A stretch of DNA of 64,000 nt from assembly GCA_007449985.2 (NCBI GenBank), contig VIIQ02000026.1:434001-498000 (forward strand). Direction: 5' to 3'. Of this stretch, positions 1 to 11,400 are shown piece by piece. The notes beneath the pieces are model-generated. The model made no database searches, was not told the origin of the DNA, and saw only the letters and a list, made by a program, of their open reading frames with translations. This DNA comes from Desmodesmus armatus (lineage: Eukaryota; Chlorophyta; Chlorophyceae; Sphaeropleales; Scenedesmaceae). The translations under genes were made by a program, and so were the position numbers. The stretch's first letter is position 1; each line of letters starts with the position of its first letter.

Positions 1-263
1 AAAATTGCTCTTTTGAGTTTCCACTTTGGGACATCACATCATAACGTGCCAAATCCTTTCGGCAAAGGCAGACAGGTCTTAGGGTATATATCATCAGTTC
101 CGTTGTCGAGGATGTTCTGGTCTCGTCTCGACATCGTATTCACTCCCGTGTGTCCTCAGCTGCGTGCTTGTGTCCGCAACGTACGCTCCTGGACAGTGTT
201 GTCCTCCAGCTGCACTTCATCTTGCTCAATTTGCCAATCAAGGTGTTTGCCAGCTAGATCATC
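1..263 (+). promoter_or_regulatory. 5' flank of DXS
   Basis: This stretch lies upstream of the DXS start codon at 264 and shows no coding signal. A TATATA word at about 85-91 could be a core promoter element, but no transcription start can be placed from sequence. The first in-frame ATG of the transit-peptide exon is at 264, preceded by ATC. Confidence 0.3.
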
Positions 264-3200
264 ATGCAGGGCATCGCGAGGGGCGTTTCACAGGTTCGAT
301 GCGGTGCAAATCGGCCCCACAGCGCTGATTGTTATTCGCACTCCCCAGCGATGGCAGTGGCACTGACCCGTTGCCCACCTTATGCACCACAGGAGCGCGC
401 CTGCAGGCCGTCTGCAGCACAACGTTGCACTGGTAAGTGCAGTCCCGCTGCCATTGCCCTTGCTCTGCATGTGGCGCGGTTCTTGGCGCTAAATGCTGCC
501 ACACACACCACCCCTCCTGCTGTCCCTACCCACCAACACCACAGGCGTCTCAGCCAGGCCAGCATGCAGGCGCAGCAACAGGAACGTTGTTGCACACAGC
601 CAGGCCTCGTATGAGAGCACCAGCTCCATGGACTGGGACCGTCTCTCTGTTGAGGAGATCGACGCCTGGTCTGAGACCGGTCCCGGCACACCTCTGCTGG
701 ACACAGTCAACTACCCAGTGCACCTCAAGAACTTCACCATGCCTCAGCTGAGGCAGCTGTGCAAGGAGCTGCGGTCAGATGTGGTGCACACAGTGTCCAA
801 GACAGGCGGTCACCTCAGCAGCAGCTTGGGTGTTGTGGAGCTCACAGTCGCCCTGCACTATGTGTTCAACTGCCCGGAGGACAAGCTGATCTGGGATGTG
901 GGACACCAGTGTTATATCCACAAGATCCTGACAGGCCGTCGCAGCAAGATGTCAACCATCCGCCAGACCAATGGCCTCTCAGGTGCTTGGGTGGGGAGGG
1001 GCAGGCAGCAGTAGTAGCAGTGTCGAGCCCTGCAGTAGTGCACGTGCCTCCGCAACCAGCTGCTGTATCAGGAGACGTGTGTAGCAGCCGTGCAAGTCTT
1101 GGCTATAGGACTGGCAGCAGGCAGCATGCAAGGACTGCAGCAGCTGCTGCTGTCCTGTGTGCAGCTGAAGGCAGCTACCCAGCATGGCTGCGAGTTGTGC
1201 TGGTGTAGACTCAGCTGGCAAGCAGCATATGCCGGCAAAGAGCAGTAGCGGTGACAATTGGCACGGATGGCATCATGTGTGCTTGTGTGTGTTGGAGGGG
1301 GGCACATCTCATGTTGGGGGCGCCAAGCAGAGTTGGGGGCGCCAAGCAGAGAACTCAAGTATGGGGATGCATTCAGGCTGCACGCTCAGCAGGCGCGTGC
1401 TGCTGTGCTGTTATACCTCTGCTCCCTGCTGGGGGCAGCTGCCGATTACAGCAGCATCTGAGTCCCCGCTGCTTTCGCAGGGTTGCTCTTTTACCCCCCC
1501 CCCCCCCCCCGGTGCACTGTCATGACTTGCAGCCACCACCCTCTCAGTATTCTGTTCACGATTCATGCCTCGCCTGTGTCCCTGCACTGCTTGCCGCAGG
1601 CTTCACCAAGCGCACAGAGAGCGAGTATGACCCCTTTGGCGCAGGCCACTCCAGCACCAGCATCAGCGCAGGACTGGGCATGGCAGTTGGGCGTGACATG
1701 AAGGGCAAGAAGAACAACGTCATCTCAGTCATTGGTGACGGCGCCATCACTGGCGGCATGGCATACGAGGCCATGAACCATGCTGGCTTCCTGGACAGCA
1801 ACATGGTCATCATCCTCAACGACAACCAGCAGGTGCGGCAAGGGGGGGGGGGAGGATGCTGATTTGGTACACACGCTGCACCCAGGGAGAGGGGAATTCA
1901 TGTTGTTTTCCTGGAACGTTGGGGAAGCATTCCCAGTGAGGGTCTGCTGGTTTCGCTGAGGCCTTATACGGTTACAAAGGACAGCAGACCTGGAGGGAGG
2001 GAGCACCGTTGGCCAGCAGCAGCAGTAACAGCTGTTGTACAAGTGCAACACCAGCCACTGCAGTGTGCATCGTGCCAGCTGGCGAGACTGTCTGGCGTGC
2101 AGCCACCAGATCAGCCATGGTGCTGTACATCTTCAGCACTGCCCAGGGCTGCAGCAAAGTGTGTCCAGATATCAGCAAGCAGCTGGAGCCGCCCAGCTAT
2201 GAGCTATGCAAGCAAACCCCTTGCCCATGCACTTCACCAGCAGTTGTGCTGTGGTACGACGACGACCACCTGACAAGCTGTGCTGTGCTGTGTGGTGCCT
2301 TGTCCTGCTTGTGTGCTGCAGGTGTCCCTGCCCACGCAGTACAACGGCCGCAACCAGGACCCCGTGGGTGGTCTGTCCAGCGCGCTGGCCCGCCTGCAGG
2401 CCAACAGGCCCCTGCGTGAGCTGCGTGAGGTGGCCAAGGGCATCACCAAGCAGCTGCCACAGCCCATCCAGGTGCGGTGTAGCTGCAGTCGAGCAGCGCC
2501 TCGAAGCGCAGGGTGGGGTTTAGGGGGTGGGGGGTAGGGTCTAGGCATGCCAGCGGGCCGCGGTCCCCTACATGGTGCACATGCTGCAGGGCTCAACAGT
2601 GGAGGGCTGTGTGACAGGCAGCTTCCGACCAGCAGCACTATCGTGCTGGCCACGCGGGCTGTTGCCGCGTCAGTGTGTGTCAAGGAACTGTTGAAGCGGC
2701 TGACTGACAGCAGCAGACAGACTGTCGCGGTGCTGAGCGTAATGTATGCTGTGTCTGTGTGCTGTGCTGTGCTGTCCCAACAGGTTGCCACCAGCAAGAT
2801 CGACGAGTATGCTCGTGGCATGATAAGCGGCAGCGGCAGCACTCTGTTTGAGGAGCTGGGTCTGTACTACATCGGCCCTGTGGACGGCCACAACGTGGAC
2901 GACCTGGTGGCAGGTCAGTCAGGCAGCAGGAAGGGGATTGGGGTCAATGCGGCTGCAGAGATATCTGGGCCGGCAGCTGTTTGGGAGCTGGGGTCAGCAG
3001 GGCAGTAGGAGTTCTCGAGGGGGCAGTCGCACGGTTGGGGTCGATGGGGAGGTTGCCTTTGTTGCAGGTTGTGGGCAGCAGACAGGACGCTGGGGTGGTT
3101 GGGGCAGCAAGGGGGCGGGGGATCCGGCAGCTGATACGGTCGGTGCGGCAGTATCGGTACTTGAGCAGGCAGCTGGAGGGGAGCTTGGGTCAGTGGAGCA

Positions 3201-6200
3201 GCAGGGGCGTCTGAGCAGGTAGATAGACCGGCTTGGGGTGCATCGGCAAGTGGGCCTACATTGCTAGGCAGGCAGGCGGGTCTGTGTGTTTGGGCTGGAG
3301 GTGTGCCTTGGACTAAATGGGCTCCTGTGGGTGCTGAACAATGGGCTTTTGTGGGATTTAAGAATTGGGCTCTTGTGGGTGCTGCCATCCTGGCTGAGAG
3401 TGCTTGCACACACCAGGCTTGTGGATGGTTGTTGACGGTGCTCTCCTTGCCCTGCTGTGTGTCTGTTTGTTGCTGAGCACAGTGCTGCAGGAGGTCAGGT
3501 CAGCAGACACTGTGGGCCCTGTGCTGATCCATGTCATCACAGAGAAGGGCCGTGGGTACCTGCCAGCTGAGACTGCACAGGTGCGCAAGTGGGCCTTGTG
3601 CAGGGGGTGGGTGGGTGGGTGGGTGGTGCTTCAGTCATCCATGGGGCCAACCCAGCGGCAGGGCGCAAAGAGTCACACGCTCAAAGTTGGTTGATGCTGC
3701 ACGGCAGGGTGTGCCGTGTAGTGCAGGAGTTGACACATGGGCATGGGCATCAGTGCATTTTTTGTTGGAGCCTTGCAGCTATGCCTGCGCGAGACCTTTC
3801 CTGCACCAGCTGAGTGTGTTCTTGTGTGTGTAATGTACGGGTGTGTGTGCCCCTGTGTCCTGTAGGACAAGATGCATGGCGTGGTCAGGTTTGACCCCAA
3901 GACTGGTGTGCAGCAGAAGGGCAAGCCCAGCAAGACCGGCAGCTACACAAACTATTTTGCAGACTCACTCATTGCTGAGGCAGAGCGCGACAACAGGATT
4001 GTGGCAGTGCACGCAGCCATGGCTGGCGGAACAGGTGGGCTGGGGAGTCATAGTGGCGCACTGGAGGTACAGACTGCTTGAATTTGCAGCGCAGCTGCTT
4101 GAGGGGTGCAGAAGGATGGGAGGACAAAATTCAGTGCACAGCACATGACTGTGGCAGGAGTGGAGGAAAGCCAGCGCGGGTGGTTATGCACATGCGTGCA
4201 GGACAGGGTGCAGCTGCCTCTGTGTGCATGCAATACCCACGTCTTGCTGCAAGGTATGGGTGCAGGACCACACGGCTGTCATTGACCCCGGCTGTACGGT
4301 GTCCCCTGCGGTGTTCTGTGCAGGTCTGTACCGCTTTGAGAAGCGCTTCCCGGAGCGCATCTTTGATGTGGGCATTGCTGAGCAGCACGCAGTCACCTTT
4401 GCAGCAGGCATGGCGTGTGAGGGCATGATCCCCATGGCAGCCATCTACAGCTCCTTCCTGCAGCGCGGCTACGATCAGGTGGTGCACGATGTGGCACTGC
4501 AGAACCTGCCAGGTGGGTGGAACAGCTGGCTTGTTTTGGCGCCAAAAAACACAGGGTGGTCGTGCGTACTGCGAGATGACAGGGTTGGGCTCAGCGCAAT
4601 ACGACAGGGTGCTGGGGCATGGGGTTCCGAACTCAGGGGGGGATGCGGCAGTAGCTTGGCAGTGGTGGCATGGTCATGCAGGTGCAGTCATAAGCATGAT
4701 CAGGTCTGCGTGTGCATATGCGTGCGCCTACACAGTGGAGTTCTCACCTATGTACTAGCGCAGGCTGTAAGATGCGGAGGTTGGATGAAGCAGAGGTTCA
4801 GACACGGCTGCGTGGAGTATGCACACTTTGCTCGCTTTCACTAACTTGTGCTGCTGTGTCCTGCCTGCGCTCTCTCCTGCAGTCCGCTTTGCCATGGACC
4901 GTGCTGGCCTTGTGGGTGCTGACGGCTCCACGCACTGCGGTGCCTTTGACGTCACCTTCATGGCCAGCTTGCCCAACATGGTGTGCATGGCACCCAGCAA
5001 TGAGTCTGAGCTCATCCATATGGTGGCCACATCAGTTGCCATCGATGACAGGCCCAGCTGCTTCAGGTGCGGGGCCTTTCATGTGTGTGTGCTGGCTAGG
5101 TTGGGCTTGCATGCACAAAGCAGCACTCCTGCATGTCCTGGCACGTGTGCTGTGTCTGCAGTCAGTTGTGCTCATTTGCGTTGTCTCCATGCATTATGCC
5201 ACTGACAACGTGCACTCCAGGGTGTGTCAGTCAAACTTTTTCCCTGGAGCTGGGTTGCTATCCTGTGTAGCAGATGAGTAAGTTGGGACTTTGAGACCAT
5301 CAATCTCAGCGTCCAAGTTGTGTTTTGTGCTGCCGTCACATCCTCCATCTGTTCGTGTTTTGTGCTGCCGTCACATCCTCCTGTATGCAGGTACCCTAGG
5401 GGCAACGGCATTGGTGTCGACCTGGCTGCTGAAGGCATTGGCAAGGACCTCAAGGGCACTCCCCTGGAGGTGAGCTCAGCCAATGGCGGGGGCCAGCACG
5501 CTCGTCACTCTTGCAAAGAGACTCTTGGTGGCAGCATCATCATCAACCCCAGGTGTCGCAGCATGTTGTTGCCCAGCCACACAACGCGGGCCCGTTTGTT
5601 GAGCGTCAGGCCTATACCGCAGCTGTGTCTAGCTGTTATCTGCAACTCCTGCTAGCACTGCGACAAGCCCCTCATTACATGTGCTTTCCTTTCCTTGCTG
5701 CTGCCGCTCCCCTCGTGCCGCAGATCGGCAAGGGTATCGTCCGCCGCCAGGGCAAGGATGTCGCGCTTCTGGCGTATGGCTCGAGCGTCAACGACGCCCT
5801 GGCAGCAGCCGAGCTGCTGCAGCGCAGCGGCGTGTCGGCCACAGTGGTGGACGCCCGCTTCTGCAAGCCGCTGGACACCAACCTCATCCGCCGCTTGGCC
5901 AAGGAGCACCCCGCGCTGATCAGCATCGAGGAGGGTGCCATTGGTGGCTTTGCTGCGCACGTGATGCAGTTCCTGGCGCTGGATGGGCTGCTGGACGGCG
6001 GCCTGCGCTTCAGGCCCATGACCCTGCCAGACAGGTGAGAGGGGCTGCCGAGGCTGCATGGGCTGCTGCTGCAAGGCATCCTTATTTTGATGAAGGTGTC
6101 AGCTGCTTCGTGGACTTGCTGTGCTTGATGCGCAGCCACGAGGGGCGTGCTGTGCCTCTGGTTGTATGTCAGCACAGTGTCGCGGTGCGGTGCGGTGTGA

Positions 6201-6488
6201 CTAGAACTCCCATGTTTGCTGCAGCTTAGTTGCCTGAAATGCTTGCATGCGCTGGAAGGATGGGTTGTTGCAGTGTGCTGATGTCATGTAGTGCTGGTGT
6301 GTGCTGTACCTGCTCAGCGCTCAACCTGACTGCCTGGTTTCTGACGCTGCAGGTTCATCGACCACGGTCGCTACGAGGACCAGATCGCAGAGGCCGGCCT
6401 CAGCGCATCCCACATTGCCAGCACAGCACTCAGTGTGCTGGGCAAGCCCAAGGACGCACAGCTGACCCTGTCTGGCCTGAACGTTTGA
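264..6488 (+). CDS. DXS: 1-deoxy-D-xylulose-5-phosphate synthase, plastid precursor
   Basis: Thiamine-diphosphate enzyme condensing pyruvate and glyceraldehyde-3-phosphate, the entry step of the plastid MEP isoprenoid pathway. Twelve exons join in phase: 264-432, 545-982, 1600-1832, 2322-2471, 2784-2913, 3483-3580, 3866-4034, 4324-4512, 4883-5066, 5391-5469, 5724-6034, 6353-6488; 761 aa with TGA at 6486-6488. The first ~80 residues are rich in Ala, Ser, Arg and Cys, lack acidic stretches and read as a chloroplast transit peptide; conserved sequence starts near MDWDRLS. Visible landmarks: [12 protein letters not shown] with the conserved His (~aa 142-153), the ThDP motif [15 protein letters not shown] ending in NDN (~247), [20 protein letters not shown], the catalytic-Glu motif [10 protein letters not shown] (~476), RPSCFRYPRGNG (~585) and the transketolase C-terminal domain. 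All key residues are present and nothing is truncated. Several introns are G-rich or carry short duplications. It converges on ATG7. Identification is secure; the start codon rests on transit-peptide logic. Confidence 0.97.
1314..1349. repeat. 18-bp tandem duplication in DXS intron 2
   Basis: The word TTGGGGGCGCCAAGCAGA occurs twice in direct tandem inside intron 2. It contains the palindrome GGCGCC. No function is apparent. Confidence 0.7.
5320..5381. repeat. Duplicated 3' splice-site region before DXS exon 10
   Basis: A 27-bp word beginning GTGTTTTGTGCTGCCGTCAC occurs at 5320-5346 and again at 5355-5381, immediately before the acceptor CTGTATGCAG at 5390. The duplication doubles the presumed branch-point/pyrimidine region of intron 9; only the right copy is followed by an acceptor AG that keeps the YPRG reading frame. 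Confidence 0.8.
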
Positions 6489-8438
6489 GCGGCTTGCTCT
6501 GCAAGCGACAGTAACATATCGTATGTGTGACGGCGCTTGCATGCAGCTGGCATGCAAGTGCTTGGCAGGTTCAGCAGCAGGAGCAACGAGAGTCGAGCAC
6601 AGCAGGATTGTCACGGTTTGTGCGCAGCACTGGGACTGTGTCCTTGGTCAGCGTCAGTTGTGGTTACAGCCCCCATGCGTCACCCTGCAACATGCACACC
6701 ATGGCCCTGGGCAATCAGGGCATTCAGGACGCACTGAAGGCCGCAGATAGCCTGCCAGCACATGGCACTGTAGCAGCAGCTTGACAAGTTGAGGCAGCGA
6801 GTGTTGAAGATGGTGTTCTGTTGCAGAGGGGTTCCATACGCGCTTCAGTCTCCCGCCTGTTGGGCAGGCGGGTTGTGGGTGCTGGGTTTGGGTTTGCTGT
6901 TCCAGCCAGCACACTTGATTGGCTGTGCGCAGCTGCGACTGACGGCCAATTGGTGTGGGTTTGTGCTGGCATTGTGGGGCACATGTTGCGCACCATCAGT
7001 GGTTTGTTGCAAGTTGCACATGTAGTTTGTCAGGGGGACAGGCAGAGCATGTCGATCCATACAAGCAACACACACGTGAGCCGACTGTGTTCCGCCCGAT
7101 TATGGGCGTTGTATTTGCACCTTGAGAGCAGCAGCAGGACTGCTGCAGTTTGTTACTAACAGCCTTGCAGGCGGCCGAGTTGTGATCATGTCATGGACGC
7201 CATGCCAGATCAGAGTTCAGCGCCCCTGTGCAAGGCGTTCCTCTTTTGTCGCCTTGTTCAGGCGCAAGCACTGTCTTTTATTCCGGTGGCACAGAACCAG
7301 TGGCAACAGCGGCCCTGCCATTTGTGGGCAGCTGTGCGCATTGCACGGTCGGATTGCCCCTAACTATCTGTAACTGACCCGCAGCTGGCATGCATTGTTT
7401 TGAAGACTAGGGTTGGTAGGGTTGGTACTTGGCTTGCTCAGGCGCGCACTGCTGGGGGTGCCTTTGCGTCAATGCCGAAAAGCTCTACTAGCTCGCTATC
7501 GTGACACCAGCCACTGAAGCCAGACAGCGATGACAAATGCTGGTCAGACACTTCCCTTGAAGCAATTCAGCCCATCATGTAAGGGTGCAAGCGCTGGATT
7601 GTGTAAGTCAGGCCATTTCCAATCTGCATCTTGTCAAACAACTCAGCCTCACAGCAAAATGAGCACCACCAAGTGATGCCGACAGAAACACAGCAGCGAC
7701 AATCAACATGCAAACATAAGCACCTGCAGTCACCACTGTAATGATTGAGTGGTTGCGCAGAACCCTGTGTACCCTAAACCCTAGCTTGACAGGCGGGCCG
7801 TTATGGTTACAAGAGTTACATGTTGATAGCAAGCAGCAACCCATAAACACCATCATACGTATCGCCAGCAGTGTCAGCACAACGAACAACAAAAGCTACC
7901 CCAGTGCCATAGAGCACACCGCCAGGCAGATTCACCAGCGTGCTTGTGCAAGACGTCGACAGGGTAAAGATTACTACTGGGGTAAACTTGAGGTTGTCCA
8001 GGCTTCAGCCCAGTAAAGCGCCAGTAAAATAACCCAAATGTTTGTAGGGCGACACATGATGCTGTCATGATAAGGGTGCCACTGCAGCGACGGCAGGGCC
8101 TGAGCGCTGATCTGACAGGCATGCAATGCACGCGGCAAAGTCAGGATGCTTCAACGGCAACTCCCTGAGCTTGCAGCGTACATCAATACTGTACATCATC
8201 CACAGCAGTGGTGTCACCACCATATGATACACATCGCCAGAGACCTGTGCCCACACAGCTGCAACACCAAGACACAGCAACCACACAAATGCCACAAAGC
8301 TGAACAGCTGCTTTGGCACATGCTGCAGCCTGAGGCCCACACCTGTCGGGGTGGTGCATTCAAACGCAAGGTTCACCCAACACCAAAGGCGCTCGCAGCA
8401 CAAACCCTGACAGCCGCTTGCGGCCCCCCACCCCCATT
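6489..8438. other. Convergent 3' flanks of DXS and ATG7
   Basis: About 1.95 kb between two converging stop codons with no convincing coding sequence. A TGTAA word at 7369-7373 is the best DXS poly(A) signal, which implies an ~890-nt 3'UTR. On the minus strand TGTAA occurs at 7821-7817 and 7810-7806 (TTACA on the plus strand), about 620-630 nt beyond the ATG7 stop. The two transcripts would then end about 430 bp apart without overlapping. Confidence 0.5.
7369..7373 (+). terminator. TGTAA poly(A) signal, DXS
   Basis: TGTAA is the standard chlorophyte polyadenylation signal. This is the best-placed copy after the DXS stop. The cleavage site, expected 10-20 nt downstream, cannot be seen. Confidence 0.5.
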
Positions 8439-11400
8439 TCACAGCTCTGTCCAATCCTCCTCGCCCTCCTCCCCTCCTGCGACCCCTCCCTCGTCTGCTG
8501 AAGCTGAGCTGAGGTCGAGGGCTGCTGCCTGCCGGTGCAGCTCAGCTAGGCCTGTCAGCTCCTCCAATGAACCTGGCTGTTGGAGCACCTGATGAAGTCA
8601 AAAAGTGGCGCCAATACAGTACAGCACAGTGCACGTGTCGGGCTGGGAAGATGTTGTACCAGTGTGCCTCAGAGCAGCAGTTGTTTCCTGTCGGTGTGGG
8701 TCATGATTGTTGTGAGCACAATCAACTGCACAGCACAACATAGCTACAGGAAAAGTGCTAGCAACTTCGAGCTCTGGTAAAGCAAAATGACACGCGACTG
8801 TTGGCCATAGTGACACAGGCCGGCCTGTCTAGTAGACACAGGAAGTGCATTCAGCCAACGTATCATCCATCCAAATTTGCCACATTCCAAAATTGTGTAC
8901 AAGTGCGTGGGAACGCGTGATGCAAGCACAGCAAGTCAAGAGAATGAAAAGCAAAGCTGCGTTTGGTCAAGCCTCACCTTCAGGATGAAGGGCCACCCCT
9001 CCTCCTTGTACTGCTGCAGCACAGCATCAGAGCAGGCAGTACACTGACTAAACGCCTGGCCCACCATGCACGTCTGACCAAACCCTGACAGCTGCCCGCG
9101 CACCATGTGCGGCACAGGACCCAGCGCCCCAGCCGCCGCCACTGCTGCCGCACTGCTGCCAGCATTGCTGCCAGCACCACTGGGGGTGTATGGTGCTGGC
9201 GCATGGCCCTTCAAAGGGTGCTGGAGAGCAGCTGCCATCAGCTCAACTGTCAGGGAGCCTGCAATGGGGGCCAAGCCAGGCCTAGCCACTGTGCACTGCT
9301 GATCCAGCGTCCTATCGATTGTGGAGTTGAGCGGTGCGACAACGTCATTACAGAAGTAACACCCCAGCCGCTGCCGCTGCTGCAGCTGCTCTGGCTGTAT
9401 GTCATCCTGACGGCCGCCGCCGGCAGCAGTGGCAGCAGTGGCGGCGGCTGCTGGCAGGCCGTGCCGCATGACTAGGAAGGTGTCGAAGCCGAGGGCAGCA
9501 GTGATTGCCAGCTTGCCGGCTGCTGCTGCAAGCATACTGGGCAGCCATCGGCTCTCACGGGTGTCTGTCAGCAGGAACACCACGTCATGGTCAGACACCA
9601 GCTGCTGCAGCTGCTCCGCGGCCTGCGATGGAAAGGGAGGGTGAAGGTGTGAGGGGACAGGCAGGCAGCCAGGGATGAAAGAAGGGGCAGGGTGCAGGTG
9701 CATGTTTCAAACAGAAGAAATAGTGCATTGTTTTGTTCTCCCGTCGTTCAATAAGCCAGGAACGTGTGGAGCATGTACGCTGCTTTCACGGAGAATTGGA
9801 GGGTCAGGGTATGTAAACACTAAAGCAGGACCAAGCAAGCAGCCAGCAGTGAGGGGGTGGCAGTGACACACCCCACCCCTGGTACCATATGCTCTGCCAG
9901 GGAAAGGATGGCTGGGGCAGGATGGGGCAGGTGTGATATGGAATACACACCCACCATCCCTCCCCCCGCTATCCATATCACACCTGCAGCCAAGTTGCAT
10001 CAAGCTCACGTTCGCCCCTACCTTCACCTTCGCCTGTACAACTTCAGGTTTTCCAGCTCCCCCTTCCCCCCATCTCCCCTCCCACACTCCCCTTCACCCC
10101 CTGCCCCTCCTCCGCCCCAACCCCCACACACCTGCTTCATGCCTGCCTCTGCGGTTGCATTGGCTGGTGGGTGGCCCGGCATAGGTATGGTCAGGTCCAG
10201 CCCCTCTGCCTGCACTGAGGGGAAGATGGCCCTGAGAGCCTCAGCTGCTGCTGCAGCCTACACGGCAGCACACATGACAGCATTTCTGTACAGTTGTAGC
10301 GCCAACAGGATCAGTGCACACACGGACCTGCATCAAGTATGGCATTCGGATCCTATAGAGCTCACACTATGTCGATCAACATCGCAGTGCTGTTGTACAC
10401 AAAGGCAGCCCATCGAAGCCGGAGCAAAAAGGAGCGGGTGGTGTGTCCACACGCCCTTGGAGCAAGAAAGGTGTGCAAGGGGTGCTGGCACAGCACAACA
10501 TAGCATGCAGCAATTCAACCCATGATCACCAAGCGTCAGGCTATCCAAGCTATCCCGCAGCATCTTCTGTGGACACAACAGAAGCGAAAGGTCAAACAAG
10601 GCATACAGAAGCTACATCTTACCTTGGGTTTGCCACCCCCCAGGCAGTCTGCGTAGGTGAACAGGCTCTGTCGCACCGGGTTGCTGAAGGAGACGGTGGC
10701 AGAGTCAACAAAAGTGATGTGGCGTACACCCCACGCCAGCAGGCAGCGCGCCACAGCACAGCCCAGCGTGCCGGCACCTGCACCACACACCCACACGGCA
10801 CAGCATGTCACAGCATGACCTAGTATACACAGCTCAGCACAGCATGTCCACGCCCTGTGCCACGTGCTACAACTCAAGTTGTCTGAACGCCAGCAGCAGG
10901 CTGCCAGTGATCCATGTTTAGCTCTGGTGCAACTCCCTTTCCTCCACCCACCTCCCTCCTCTCCCTCCCCACCTCCCCAATCCCTCTCTCCCTCCCGCCC
11001 TCGCTCTTGCTCACCCAGCAGCAGGCAGCATGTGGCAGCCAATGCAAACCCTCTCCCGTACCCCGCACCTGCCCCCCCCCCCCCGCTTTCCGTTTGCATC
11101 CCAAACCCCTCTCTCGCTCACGCCCCGATCCCCCCTCTCCCTCACCCAGCAGCAGACAGCACATGCCCGCCAGTGCTGCCAAGTCAAGATTTGGTTCAAA
11201 TCCCTCTCACACAACCATCTCCCGCCATCCCTCCACCTCCCACTGCGTCTCCCTCGTGGAAATCCAGCCTCTTCAATCCCTCCCTCCCCCCCCCCTCCCT
11301 CACCCAGCAGGAGGCAGCGTGTGGCCGCCAGTGCCGCCATGTCGAGGTCAGGTGCAGCCCTCCAGCGCATGAGGCGCAGGTTGAGGTCAACAGCCTGGTC

